A stretch of DNA of 64,000 bases from Teredinibacter haidensis (GCF_014211975.1 NZ_CP060084.1:3793001-3857000), one strand, 5' to 3'; shown: positions 9,090 through 18,543, counted from the stretch's first letter. The notes: a model not told the origin generated them from the letters alone. Numbers and translations are program-made.

Positions 9090-9485
9090 TTTTAGCCTCA
9101 TTAATTTTGCGTGCATATCTGAATTGTGGAATTCAGGCCAAAACGCAACCCTCCTAGTACATGCATCATTCGGGAAGAGGGCGGAATGAAGGCCTGCATG
9201 TTTTCAGAAAATATCGGCAAAAGCACACTAACGCATACGGCAGGTAGAACTTTACCCATTTTTTTGGCAGGAAGGAAGACATTTTCATCACCTTTCAGCA
9301 TATATGATGCTCGCGATGTAGCCGTTTGGTTCCGCCGTTACATGATTCACATTGGCGGTTGAATCACCAGTACGAATAGAGTGTGTGAGTTTTTGCGTAC
9401 GGCCTCACAGGAAGAGCTCTCTATTCCAAAATATCGACGGTTTTACATTTTTACCCTAAATAACTACAAGATAAGAGACTTATTT
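9090..9485. promoter_or_regulatory. Divergent promoter region between binding lipoprotein and TBDR
   Basis: About 400 bases between divergent starts, with no credible gene. It must contain both promoters. A short inverted repeat GATTCA..TGAATC lies at about 9347-9366 and could be an operator. I could not identify -35/-10 boxes with confidence. Confidence 0.4.
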
Positions 9486-12400
9486 ATGGCTAATCGAACG
9501 CATAATTTTAAAGCTACGATCGGAGTTAAAACTCTCGCATCTACGCTCGTTCTAACTAGCGCGCTAGCTTCCAATGGAGCCTTTGCCCAAACCGCAGAGG
9601 ATGACAATGCATTAATCGAAGAAGTAATTGTTAGCGGTACGCGAACAAGTTTAAAAAACGCTCAAGATATTAAGCGGGATTCGGCAACCTTTGTTGACGC
9701 CATTTCAGCTTCAGACATTGGTGCACTTCCCGATCGTAGTGTACTTGAAGCATTGCAGCGTTTACCCGGTGTATCCGTTGAGCGCTTTGCAGCTTCCGAC
9801 GACCCCGATCGATTCAGTGCCGAAGGTAGTGGCGCCGTCGTACGTGGTATGACCGCGACCCGAACTGAATTTAACGGCCGAGATTCTTTCACTGCGAACT
9901 CTGGCCGAGGTCTTAGCTTCCAGGATGTATCCCCTGAATTAATGGGCTCCGTAAAGCTTTACAAAAACCAGACTGCCGACATGATCGAAGGCGGAATCGG
10001 CGGCACAGTAAGCCTGCACACCCGCCTGCCTTTTGATTCCGATGGCCAAGTTGCTGCCTTTTCAGGCGACTACACCTATTTTGACTTGAGTCAGAAATCT
10101 GCGCCCAACATGTCTGGGCTGTATAGCAACCGTTGGGACACTGAAGCTGGTGAATTTGGCCTACTTGTTGGCTTGGCTCGCGGCCAGCAGAAAAGTCAGT
10201 CGGATGGTATTCAGTCAGAGTACTACAACTCCAACGACAACACTGATGGCACCTTCGATTCGCCGCTTGATGCGGTTCGCTACCCAAGTGGCTCAAACAT
10301 TTCAAGTAAGTATGATGAACGTATTCGCAAGGGTACATCCGCAGCTCTGCAGTGGGAGAATCCAGACGATTCCGTTCTAGCCACCTTCGGTTTTATGCGC
10401 TCAGACTCCAGCCTTACCTGGACCGAGAGAAAAATTCATATCGGTAACTATGATGACCGAGGGGGCCGCACAACACGCCCAATGGAAGGCACGAACTTCA
10501 CCTTTGATGACAGTGGCACCTTCGTCAGCGGCATCCTTGGCCACAGCAACGATTCATGGCGCTCTGAAACGCTTACCAATGGCTCCTACGATGGCCTGCG
10601 CGTTCCGACTGGACCGGATGGACGTCCATATAACGAAAGCGTATGTTTTGACTTGGATTCGCCAGACGAAGGCGATATGCCATCGCCATCCTGTGACGCA
10701 CGCTCTCTTACCTGGGGCAAAAATGGCGGTACCGGTTCACGCTGGCAGACCCAAAACTCTAAGGTTGATGACTGGTCCTTCAATGTTCGCTATATCCCGA
10801 GTGAACAATGGGAATTCATCGCAGACGTTCAATATATCGATGCACAAACCTCAAACACTGACGTAACGATGAACCTGGGCTTCTGGGCACTGGATTATTT
10901 CAATACGGACAACAGCGGCACACCTCAAATGGGTTTAATCAACCCTTGGGAGGCGGTTCGACAAACAACTGTTGATTACCTGACAGCTGAAGAGTCTGTA
11001 GCAGCGACCCATGAGCCTGCTGCAGTACCAATTACCCGCTCCAGTGAAGACTACTTTGCCTCCAACTCCTCCTATTGGTGGAACGACGCAATGGATCATT
11101 ACGAGCGCTCTGAAGGTGAAGAGATTTCCTCACGCCTCGATGGTACATACTTCTTTGAAGGTAGCTTTTTCGACTCCGTTAAAATGGGTGTTCGCTATGC
11201 CAAGCGCGAGCAGACCGTTCGCTCTGTAAGCTACGCTACCTGGGGTGCAATATCCGGCATGCGCGGTAAAGGCAGTGATGAAGACGAAGGCTACCACGCA
11301 GCTTGGGCCGACATGGTTATGCAAAACCGCACAGAGCAAGTTGACTGGAGCGATTTCAACCGTGGCAACGGTTCCTTTATGGGTAACTCTACCGTTCAGG
11401 ACGGCACCGTAACGGGTCTGCGGAACGACAACCAGTATCTGTTTGTTCACCCGAAAGTGAGCCTACTGAAGGAATATCAACAGTGGGATAGCATTATCGG
11501 CGGTGCTGTGTACGAAGGTGGCAACGACCCTTGGGAACCCGTGTATGAGCGCGATATCGACGGCGACGGTATACCCGATACCCAGGGCTACTTTCTGCCA
11601 AACGATATAACCGACATTCAGGAAATCAATACTGCCGGTTACGTTATGCTGAATTTTGGTTCAGATGACTTCATGTTCCGTTTCGACGGTAATATTGGTG
11701 TACGTTACTACCAGATCGATCTCGAATCTGCCGGTTATGTTCGCTTCCCTGATTTGGTATCCCGAAATACCGACCCGACCAAACCGGAAGACTACCTCAC
11801 TGATGTGAACAACTTCCTTTCTCCAGCAGAAACAGGTTTTGGTAACGCCGCAACGGCGCTCTTGGTTGCAGAAAACAGTTATAGCCATATTCTGCCAAGC
11901 TTTAACCTGAAGGTAGAATTTACCGATGATCTGATCGGTCGATTCGCCGTTTCAAAAGCTGTAGCCGCTCCCGATATTGGCGATCTGCGTAGCTATATGA
12001 CGATTAATGCCGTTCTTGAGGAAACGGTATACGGCGAAGAGACAGATCCGAACGATACTCTGGTTATTCGCGAAATCGAATCCGCTGGTGTTCGCAACTG
12101 GAGGGGTAATGCAGGTAACCCTTACCTAGTTCCAATGGAATCCATCCAGTACGATGCATCCGTAGAATGGTACTTCGCAGATGTGGGCTCCCTGTCCGCG
12201 TCCGTCTTCTATAAAGATCTGAAAAACTTCTTTATTGATGGTGCTTTCCCTCGTGTCGTCACCAACACTACCACCGACGTTACTCAATCGGTCGACGTGA
12301 GCGGTAAGGTTAACGGTGGTGACGGTGAGCTACTTGGCTTCGAACTGGCTTATCAGCAGTACTTCGATATGCTGCCAGAACCTTTTGATGGCTTGGGTAT

Positions 12401-12842
12401 GCAGTTTAACTATACCTATATCGACGCTGAGGGTGTTCCCAACCCAGCACTGGAAGACAATTCTGATCGCAGATCAGAAGACGTTACTGCATCTTTGCCG
12501 CTGCAGTCTCAGTCAAAAGATACGGCTAACCTAGCGTTTATGTACGATACCGACAACTGGGAATTCCGTACCGCCTATAACTGGCGTTCTCGCTACCTAG
12601 TTACAGCGCGCGATGGTGCCAACCTACCATATCCTCCAACTTGGGCAGCCGCTTCTGGCTATCTCGACGCTTCTCTGTTCTACAGCCTGAACGACAACGT
12701 AAAAATTGGCCTACAGGGATCCAACCTGTCTAACACTATTGGCAAGACAGAGTTCCAAAACGTTGAAGGCGAAGAGTTGAATGGCCGGTCTTGGTTCACT
12801 AACGATCGACGTTACGCACTGGTATTACGCGCAACTTACTAA
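9486..12842 (+). CDS. TonB-dependent receptor, carbohydrate type (Xanthomonas-Caulobacter TIGR01782-like)
   Basis: About 1118 residues counting from the ATG at 9486; the open frame runs 35 codons further upstream but only this start gives a signal peptide (ending GAFAQ). A TonB-box-like EEVIVSGTR follows at about residue 40. The plug domain carries the hallmarks of the large Xanth-Caul receptor subfamily (IGALPDRSVLEALQRLPGVS, then VVRGM and GLSFQDVSPELMGSV), and the barrel ends in an aromatic-flanked strand (LVLRATY). These receptors import oligosaccharides across the outer membrane using ExbBD-TonB energy. Flanking genes point to glucuronoxylan-derived oligosaccharides as substrate, which is inference from context. 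Confidence 0.93.
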   Translation: MANRTHNFKATIGVKTLASTLVLTSALASNGAFAQTAEDDNALIEEVIVSGTRTSLKNAQDIKRDSATFVDAISASDIGALPDRSVLEALQRLPGVSVERFAASDDPDRFSAEGSGAVVRGMTATRTEFNGRDSFTANSGRGLSFQDVSPELMGSVKLYKNQTADMIEGGIGGTVSLHTRLPFDSDGQVAAFSGDYTYFDLSQKSAPNMSGLYSNRWDTEAGEFGLLVGLARGQQKSQSDGIQSEYYNSNDNTDGTFDSPLDAVRYPSGSNISSKYDERIRKGTSAALQWENPDDSVLATFGFMRSDSSLTWTERKIHIGNYDDRGGRTTRPMEGTNFTFDDSGTFVSGILGHSNDSWRSETLTNGSYDGLRVPTGPDGRPYNESVCFDLDSPDEGDMPSPSCDARSLTWGKNGGTGSRWQTQNSKVDDWSFNVRYIPSEQWEFIADVQYIDAQTSNTDVTMNLGFWALDYFNTDNSGTPQMGLINPWEAVRQTTVDYLTAEESVAATHEPAAVPITRSSEDYFASNSSYWWNDAMDHYERSEGEEISSRLDGTYFFEGSFFDSVKMGVRYAKREQTVRSVSYATWGAISGMRGKGSDEDEGYHAAWADMVMQNRTEQVDWSDFNRGNGSFMGNSTVQDGTVTGLRNDNQYLFVHPKVSLLKEYQQWDSIIGGAVYEGGNDPWEPVYERDIDGDGIPDTQGYFLPNDITDIQEINTAGYVMLNFGSDDFMFRFDGNIGVRYYQIDLESAGYVRFPDLVSRNTDPTKPEDYLTDVNNFLSPAETGFGNAATALLVAENSYSHILPSFNLKVEFTDDLIGRFAVSKAVAAPDIGDLRSYMTINAVLEETVYGEETDPNDTLVIREIESAGVRNWRGNAGNPYLVPMESIQYDASVEWYFADVGSLSASVFYKDLKNFFIDGAFPRVVTNTTTDVTQSVDVSGKVNGGDGELLGFELAYQQYFDMLPEPFDGLGMQFNYTYIDAEGVPNPALEDNSDRRSEDVTASLPLQSQSKDTANLAFMYDTDNWEFRTAYNWRSRYLVTARDGANLPYPPTWAAASGYLDASLFYSLNDNVKIGLQGSNLSNTIGKTEFQNVEGEELNGRSWFTNDRRYALVLRATY

Positions 12843-12868
12843 TCGTTAACATAGCTTGACCGTCAGCA

Positions 12869-12901
12869 ATGCGTACCACCTAAGTGGTACGCATTTTTTT
12901 T
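12869..12901 (+). terminator. Intrinsic terminator after the TBDR
   Basis: Eleven-bp perfect stem ATGCGTACCAC / GTGGTACGCAT (12869-12879 and 12884-12894), four-base loop CTAA, followed by a run of eight T residues. It separates the TBDR from GH115. Confidence 0.92.
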
Positions 12902-13153
12902 GTCTCAATAATTAATAAGCTGTAGGAACACAACGGCGCCACTTCGCAGACTGTACTTTTTACCCCCCCCTTCCACGCAAGCATAGAACCACCTTCACCA
13001 TATGCTAAACCACCCACATTATATACTTGTATACATCTATTAGTTTAGACTGCAAGCCAACCCCAAATATCTCACGGTTTTGCAACATCATCTAAGCTCA
13101 AAGCTACTATTATTCTTTCGTCAGATAACGTTCATTAACGCAGGAGCCCTCAT
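12902..13153. promoter_or_regulatory. Promoter region of GH115 with GTATAC element
   Basis: Gene-free. It contains a C8 run at 12963-12970 and the element CTTGTATACATCT at about 13026-13038, whose TGTATAC core matches the sites near 6670 and 16850. The element lies about 120 bases before the GH115 start. Confidence 0.35.
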
Positions 13154-16033
13154 ATGCCGGCAGCCATCAGGTCCTTTCTTTCGACCATAATCCCTCTACT
13201 TCTCGTACTCTACACTCACAGCACAATGGCGAGCCTTGGAGATACCCGCTACGTAAGCGAAAAAGCCAAACGCGGTGCGGTTGCGCTCGTCGGTAAAAAT
13301 ACAACTGCAACACTTTATGTGGATGCGGCCGACCACAAGGGCGTTATTCGCGCACTGGGTGATCTGCAAACTGATATCCGTCGCGTCAGTGGTAAAGAGG
13401 CCACGGTTGTACACGCTGCCGATGGCTTAGGGCAGAACGCCGTTATTGCTGGCACCATTGGCAAGAGTGCGCTTATCGACCAGTTAATTGCACAGGGCAA
13501 AATCGACCCTTCTGTCATCACTGGTAAATGGGATGGTTTCCACCTGCAAACCGTAAAAAACCCGCTACCCGGTGTAGAGCAAGCGCTGGTGATTGCCGGT
13601 GCAGATAAACGCGGCACCATCTACGGTATTTACGATGTTTCCGAGCAGATAGGCGTATCGCCCTGGTATTACTGGGCCGACGTACCAGAGCAAAAGAAAA
13701 GCGAAATTTATATACTGAAGAATACCCTCAAACAGGAAGCGCCCAAGGTGAAATACCGGGGGATTTTCCTCAACGACGAAGCCCCAGCACTGTCCAGCTG
13801 GGTGGCCGAAAACCACGGTAATTACAACCACGAATTTTACGTCAAAGTCTTTGAGTTGCTACTGCGCTTAAAGGCCAACTTCCTCTGGCCAGCGATGTGG
13901 AATAACGCCTTCGCCGATGACGATCCACAGAATATGATTCTCGCCGACGAGTACGGTATTGTGATGAGCACCTCCCACCACGAGCCCATGATGCGCGCCG
14001 ACAAAGAGTGGAATCGCTACGGAGAAGGGCACTGGGACTACGCCCGCAACCCGGAAAAGCTTGCCGACTTCTGGGCAGACGGAGCCACGCGCAATAAAAA
14101 TTACGAGAGTATCTACACCCTGGGAATGCGCGGCCAGGAAGACACTCCCATGAGCGAAAACGAAAATATCGACCTGCTGGAGACCATTGTTAACGACCAG
14201 CGAAAAATTCTCAGCGGTGTTTTCGAGGACCGCGATATCAGCGAAGTGCCGCAGGTGTGGTGCCTGTACAAAGAAGTGCAGAGCTACTACGAAAACGGCA
14301 TGCGCACACCCGACGACGTGATCCTACTGTGGAGTGACGACAACTGGGGCAATATCCGTCGTCTACCCACTCCTGAAGAGCGCAAGCGCAGTGGTGGAGC
14401 CGGTGTTTACTACCATTTCGATTACGTCGGCGGCCCGCGCTCCTACCGCTGGATTAACAGCACCCCCATCCCCAAAATCTGGGAGCAGATGAACCTGGCC
14501 TACGAATATGAGGCTAACCAGATCTGGATCACCAACGTGGGTGACCTCAAGCCCATGGAATACCCTATCGAATTTTTCCTGACCATGGCCTGGGATCCCG
14601 AACGCTGGAACCAGAACCGCCTACAGGAATTTGGGCAGCTCTGGGCCGCGCGCGAATTCGGCGCTGAATTTGCCGAAGAAATTGAAGCGTTGATGACCGG
14701 CTATACCCGCCACAGCGGTCGCCGCAAAGCCGAGCTGATGGACGCAAACACCTACAGTCTAGTGAATTACGACGAGGCCGATCGCATCGAAGCCGAGCTG
14801 AAAGATCTGGTGGCCCGCGCCGAAGCGCTGAACAAAAGAATCCCCGCCGAGAAAAAAGATGCCTTCTTTCAGCTGGTGCTACATCCGGTAAAAGCCACAG
14901 CAACCGTCACCCTGCTTCATATCGCGGTGGCAAAAAATCGCTTATACGCAAACCAAAGCCGCGCCGATGCTAACGCCTATGCCGAACTAGCCAAGCAATA
15001 TTTTGCCGATGATGCCGCGCTTAAGCAGGAATACCACAGCCTTAACAACGGCAAGTGGAACCACTTTATGAACCAGCCGCACCTCGGTTACACCAACTGG
15101 AATAATCCAGAAGGCGACCAGCTGCCGGTAACCTACCAATACAGTCCCGGCACCTACGCGGAAATGGGTATCGCCATCGAGGGCGGGGAAAAGGTCTGGC
15201 CCGATGCCGGTGGTCACAACCTTAAGTTCGACCAGAACGGTAAAACCCAGCACTGGTTGGATGTATACAACCGCGGCACCAAAGCCTTCAACTACACGCT
15301 CACCCCCAGCGCCGACTGGATCAAGCTCAGCAGCGATAACGGTAATATCGAGACAGCCGAACGCATTCTGGTCTCCATCGATTGGAGCAAATTACCCGAA
15401 GGCGCCAGCGAAGGGCGCATTCAGGCGAAAGGGCCCAGCTGGAACCGCGCCCATATCAAAGTCACCGCCTTTAAACCGAACCAAAAGCTGCGCAAGAAAG
15501 CGAAAGGCTTTCTGGAAGCGGATGGCTATATCGCCATCGAAGCAGCCAGCGCAAGTCGCGGTAAAGCTAAAAACGGAATTAGCTGGCAGGAAGTACCACA
15601 GCATGGTCGCACACGCAGTTCCATGACGCCCCTGCCCATTGGCGACACCAGCTTCGAGAACGTTGGCGATGCGCCCTACCTGGAATACGACCTTACCTTC
15701 TTTCACACCGGCGAGTTCGAACTGCAAGCAATTCTCGCCCCGAGCTGGCCCTTCGTGCCCGGTCGCGGCCTGCGCTACGCTGTAGCCATTGGCGATGAAG
15801 AACCTCAAATAGTGGATTTTCTGGCTGGCATGAACGGCACTGACGGAGGCTGGAATACATCCGTTATGGATGGCGTGCGCATGGGAAAAAGTAAGCACAA
15901 AATCGAAAAAGCCGGGCGCACTACGCTCCGTTTTTATATGGTCGACCCTGGCGTGACTGTGCAAAAGCTGATTGTGAATACCGGCGGCTTACTACCAAGC
16001 TATCTGGGGCCGGAAGAAAGCCCGAGAAAGTAA
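13154..16033 (+). CDS. GH115 xylan alpha-1,2-glucuronidase
   Basis: 959 residues with an N-terminal hydrophobic secretion signal (residues about 5-26) and AGGAG seven bases before the ATG. Segments typical of GH115 include RGTIYGIYDVSEQIGVSPWYYWADVP, KYRGIFLNDEAPAL, LRLKANFLWPAMWNNAF, MSTSHHEPMMR and the DDNWGNIRR region. After the catalytic (alpha/beta)8 part, the C-terminal 200 residues form the beta-rich domain usual in this family. The enzyme removes (4-O-methyl)glucuronic acid from internal or terminal xylose units of glucuronoxylan, feeding the uronate pathway encoded just downstream. Length is normal for the family (about 830-980). Confidence 0.95.
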   Translation: MPAAIRSFLSTIIPLLLVLYTHSTMASLGDTRYVSEKAKRGAVALVGKNTTATLYVDAADHKGVIRALGDLQTDIRRVSGKEATVVHAADGLGQNAVIAGTIGKSALIDQLIAQGKIDPSVITGKWDGFHLQTVKNPLPGVEQALVIAGADKRGTIYGIYDVSEQIGVSPWYYWADVPEQKKSEIYILKNTLKQEAPKVKYRGIFLNDEAPALSSWVAENHGNYNHEFYVKVFELLLRLKANFLWPAMWNNAFADDDPQNMILADEYGIVMSTSHHEPMMRADKEWNRYGEGHWDYARNPEKLADFWADGATRNKNYESIYTLGMRGQEDTPMSENENIDLLETIVNDQRKILSGVFEDRDISEVPQVWCLYKEVQSYYENGMRTPDDVILLWSDDNWGNIRRLPTPEERKRSGGAGVYYHFDYVGGPRSYRWINSTPIPKIWEQMNLAYEYEANQIWITNVGDLKPMEYPIEFFLTMAWDPERWNQNRLQEFGQLWAAREFGAEFAEEIEALMTGYTRHSGRRKAELMDANTYSLVNYDEADRIEAELKDLVARAEALNKRIPAEKKDAFFQLVLHPVKATATVTLLHIAVAKNRLYANQSRADANAYAELAKQYFADDAALKQEYHSLNNGKWNHFMNQPHLGYTNWNNPEGDQLPVTYQYSPGTYAEMGIAIEGGEKVWPDAGGHNLKFDQNGKTQHWLDVYNRGTKAFNYTLTPSADWIKLSSDNGNIETAERILVSIDWSKLPEGASEGRIQAKGPSWNRAHIKVTAFKPNQKLRKKAKGFLEADGYIAIEAASASRGKAKNGISWQEVPQHGRTRSSMTPLPIGDTSFENVGDAPYLEYDLTFFHTGEFELQAILAPSWPFVPGRGLRYAVAIGDEEPQIVDFLAGMNGTDGGWNTSVMDGVRMGKSKHKIEKAGRTTLRFYMVDPGVTVQKLIVNTGGLLPSYLGPEESPRK

Positions 16034-16120
16034 TGTGGCGCCTAACCCAACAGCATCGTTTGTCGGGTTAGGGGAACTGGAAACGCCATACAACCCCTCC
16101 ACGCTTGAGGGAAAGAACCT

Positions 16121-16154
16121 AATAAAGCCGAACATTTACCCGTTCGGCTTTATT
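16121..16154. terminator. Bidirectional terminator between GH115 and CBS gene
   Basis: Thirteen-bp perfect stem AATAAAGCCGAAC / GTTCGGCTTTATT (16121-16133 and 16142-16154) with an eight-base loop, between convergent genes. A second, weaker inverted repeat (CCTAACCC .. GGGTTAGG) lies at about 16042-16073. Confidence 0.85.
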
Positions 16155-16168
16155 ATTTCAAGAAATCA

Positions 16169-16666
16169 CTACAGCAATTGCTGTAACACATCCCTGGCCG
16201 TGATAACCCCGACTAATTTGGAATCACGGGTAACAAACAGCCGGTGTATATGCTTTTCCACAATCAGCTGGCAAGCCACAATAACGGACGTTTGAAAATC
16301 GACCGAAACGACTTCGGGCGTCATAATCGAATTGACCGTGCAATTTTCATTGGCCCTCTCCTGAAGCTTCCGGATATCCTTTTCACTCAATTTACCGCCA
16401 TAGGGCCCGCAGTAAAACTGCACCAGCTTTTCCATCTCGGCCTGCGTAAGCTCACGCGATTCGAAGCGCACCACATCGGACTGGGTAACGACACCGACCA
16501 ATTCCTCATCGGCCGCAATCACTGGCGCGCCCGATATCCCGTGCTTAACGAAAAAACCCGCCAAGCGTTTTACCGACCAGCCCTCATAAACCGTCAACAC
16601 CTTATCGGTCATTAGATCGGCAAGCGCGCAACCGTCCAAGGCCTCCTCTAATCGATGATCACTCAT
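16169..16666 (-). CDS. CBS-domain pair protein
   Basis: About 165 residues from the ATG at 16666, which has GGGAG upstream; the reading frame extends further but without a plausible start signal. Two CBS motifs occupy residues about 15-70 (LMTDKVLTVYEGWSV to GVVTQSDVVRF) and about 105-162 (IMTPEVVSVDFQTSV to GVITARDVLQQLL), joined by a charged helical linker. Such stand-alone Bateman modules bind adenine nucleotides and usually regulate a partner protein; no partner is obvious here. It is convergent with GH115, so probably unrelated to xylan use. Confidence 0.85.
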   Translation of the reverse strand: MSDHRLEEALDGCALADLMTDKVLTVYEGWSVKRLAGFFVKHGISGAPVIAADEELVGVVTQSDVVRFESRELTQAEMEKLVQFYCGPYGGKLSEKDIRKLQERANENCTVNSIMTPEVVSVDFQTSVIVACQLIVEKHIHRLFVTRDSKLVGVITARDVLQQLL

Positions 16667-16737
16667 AATTGTGCTCCCGGCTGTTTCTCTTGAGTATAGC
16701 GAGAGGGGCAGACGACATTCGAAATGTTTTCTATAGA

Positions 16738-16782
16738 AACCTATGATTAAGTCCAAATAGGTTCTGACCTTAATCATAGGTT
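16738..16782. repeat. Long perfect inverted repeat between CBS and mannonate dehydratase genes
   Basis: Arms at 16738-16751 (AACCTATGATTAAG) and 16769-16782 (CTTAATCATAGGTT) are perfectly complementary over 14 bp with a 17-base spacer. There is no T-run, so it is not a typical terminator. It could be a paired operator or an RNA hairpin in the 5' leader of either divergent gene. Confidence 0.6.
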
Positions 16783-16846
16783 CTCTAAATTTGTAGAACT
16801 CGCTGATTTCGGGTTAGATACCGTCTTCACTACTTACTCGCCAACT

Positions 16847-16857
16847 TGTATACTAGT
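16847..16857 (+). promoter_or_regulatory. Candidate operator TGTATACTAGT ahead of mannonate dehydratase
   Basis: Same 11-mer as at 6666-6676 (minus strand) and 42 bases before the TTG start of the mannonate dehydratase gene, a good place for a repressor site. Assignment to a GntR/UxuR-type regulator is inference; no such regulator gene lies in the window. Confidence 0.4.
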
Positions 16858-16898
16858 CTTTTGTGCACTGCCCATCAGTGCTTTACGGAGATCCCCCT

Positions 16899-18107
16899 TT
16901 GAAGATTACTGAAGCCAAAGTTATTGTCTGCAGCCCCGGCCGCAACTTTGTTACCCTGAAAATTGTTACCGATGAAGGCGTTTATGGGCTGGGCGACGCC
17001 ACACTTAACGGTCGGGAAAAATCGGTGGTTTCCTACCTGGAAGACTACCTGTGCCCCTCGTTAATCGGTCGCGATCCACAGCGTATTGAAGATATTTGGC
17101 AGTTCTTCTACCGTGGAGCCTACTGGCGCCGTGGCCCGGTGGGCATGAGCGCCATTGCCGCCATCGACACCGCCCTGTGGGACATCAAAGCCAAGCTCGC
17201 CAATATGCCATTATACCAACTGCTCGGCGGCCGCAGCCGCGATGGAGTTATGGTATATACCCACGCCAACGGCAGCGATATTGATAGCACTTTGGAAGAA
17301 GTTGCCAAATACGTGGAAAAGGGCTACAAAGCCGTGCGCGTACAGTGTGGCATTCCCGGAATCGCCAGTACCTATGGTGTATCCAAAGGCAACAAAAACT
17401 ACGAACCCGCCGATGCCGATCTACCTACAGAATCCGTTTGGTCCACCGAAAAATACCTGAATCACATCCCCCAGTTATTTGCTGAAGTGCGAAAAAACTT
17501 TGGCGACGACCTGCATATACTGCACGACGTGCATCACCGGCTCACCCCCATCGAAGCGGCCCGCCTGGGTAAAGAGGTCGAACCTTATCACCTGTTCTGG
17601 CTGGAAGACTGTGTGCCTGCCGAGAACCAGGAAGCCTGGAAACTAATTCGCCAACACACCACTACCCCGCTGGCGGTAGGCGAGGTGTTTAACAGTATTC
17701 ACGACTGCCGTGAACTGATTCAAAACCAACTGATCGACTATATTCGCTCTACGGTTGTACACGCCGGCGGCATTACCCAGCTGCGCCGCATCGCCGATTT
17801 AGCAGCGCTCTACCATGTGCGCACCGGCTTCCACGGAGCCACCGATCTTTCCCCGGTGTGCATGGGCGCAGCCCTGCACTTTGACTATTGGGTGCCCAAC
17901 TTCGGTATTCAAGAGCACATGGCCCACAGCGAACAAATGCTGGAAGTCTTCCCTCACTCTTATGCGTTTGACGATGGCTTCTTTACCCCGGGGGAAACAC
18001 CAGGGCATGGGGTAGATATTGATGAGGCGTTAGCGGCCAAGTATCCCTATAAGCGCGCCTGTTTGCCGGTGAATCGTCTTGAAGATGGTACGCTTTGGAA
18101 TTGGTAG
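16899..18107 (+). CDS. manD: D-mannonate dehydratase, enolase superfamily (ManD/RspA type)
   Basis: About 402 residues. The start is a TTG at 16899 with GGAG eight bases upstream; it gives the family N-terminus (M)KITEAKV, whereas the ATG at 16863 has no ribosome site. Characteristic ManD segments are PGRNFVTLKI, GLGDATLNGRE, FYRGAYWRRGPVGMSAIAA, GRSRDGVMVYTHANG, HDVHHRLTP, FWLEDCVPAENQ, AVGEVFNS and GFHGATDLSP, covering the metal ligands and catalytic His/Asp/Glu. It dehydrates D-mannonate to 2-keto-3-deoxy-D-gluconate. With UxaC next door it forms part of the glucuronate branch; the linking fructuronate reductase (UxuB) is not in this window. Confidence 0.95.
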   Translation: MKITEAKVIVCSPGRNFVTLKIVTDEGVYGLGDATLNGREKSVVSYLEDYLCPSLIGRDPQRIEDIWQFFYRGAYWRRGPVGMSAIAAIDTALWDIKAKLANMPLYQLLGGRSRDGVMVYTHANGSDIDSTLEEVAKYVEKGYKAVRVQCGIPGIASTYGVSKGNKNYEPADADLPTESVWSTEKYLNHIPQLFAEVRKNFGDDLHILHDVHHRLTPIEAARLGKEVEPYHLFWLEDCVPAENQEAWKLIRQHTTTPLAVGEVFNSIHDCRELIQNQLIDYIRSTVVHAGGITQLRRIADLAALYHVRTGFHGATDLSPVCMGAALHFDYWVPNFGIQEHMAHSEQMLEVFPHSYAFDDGFFTPGETPGHGVDIDEALAAKYPYKRACLPVNRLEDGTLWNW

Positions 18108-18543
18108 TTGGGGCTTGTAGCGTTTTTAGTTAGCTACCTTTTTCGTGCAGCTGTGCGAGTGACGTCTTATGCTGAGAAGGCGCTCGCTGCACGGGCATTT
18201 ATTTTCTTTGCTTGCCAAAAGAAAACGCACCCCGATTCGGGTCGCTACGCAGGCGGCATTCCTGCGGCCACATCCCTCACCGCTATGTCCTGTAACCGCG
18301 ACCCCAAAAATAGCGCCGCCACTGGCAGATAGCTATAGTGACCAGATGTAAATTTAGCGATTTTTTGTTTCGTGATTCTGCGGGTTACACGCCAGGTAGA
18401 GGGCAGCCCAAAAAGCCAAGATGTGAGGGTGCCGTTTTTGGATTGCTTTTTTTTGACCCGTAAAGCGTAAAAGAAAGCTCACTACGAAAACCAGAACAAC
18501 TAAACAATACGCAGTTAAACCGCACACACAAAAGGTAACCACC
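18108..18543. other. Intergenic region, possibly a decayed dispersed repeat
   Basis: About 435 bases between mannonate dehydratase and uronate isomerase with no believable gene. Composition differs from the flanks, with mirrored tracts such as TTTTCTTTGCTTGCCAAAAG (about 18201) and TTTTTTTGACCCGTAAAGCG (about 18449). It resembles the repeated intergenic sequences of many Gammaproteobacteria that are often mis-called as short ORFs. This is an impression from pattern, not a database match. Confidence 0.3.

Noticed and set aside
9913..10338. 141-codon minus-strand frame inside the large TBDR
   Set aside because: Antisense to a well-supported receptor; composition is that of a reversed coding strand.
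12963..12970. C8 run as a phase-variation tract
   Set aside because: Intergenic, about 180 bases from the GH115 start and not at a recognisable promoter spacer; no support for a switch.
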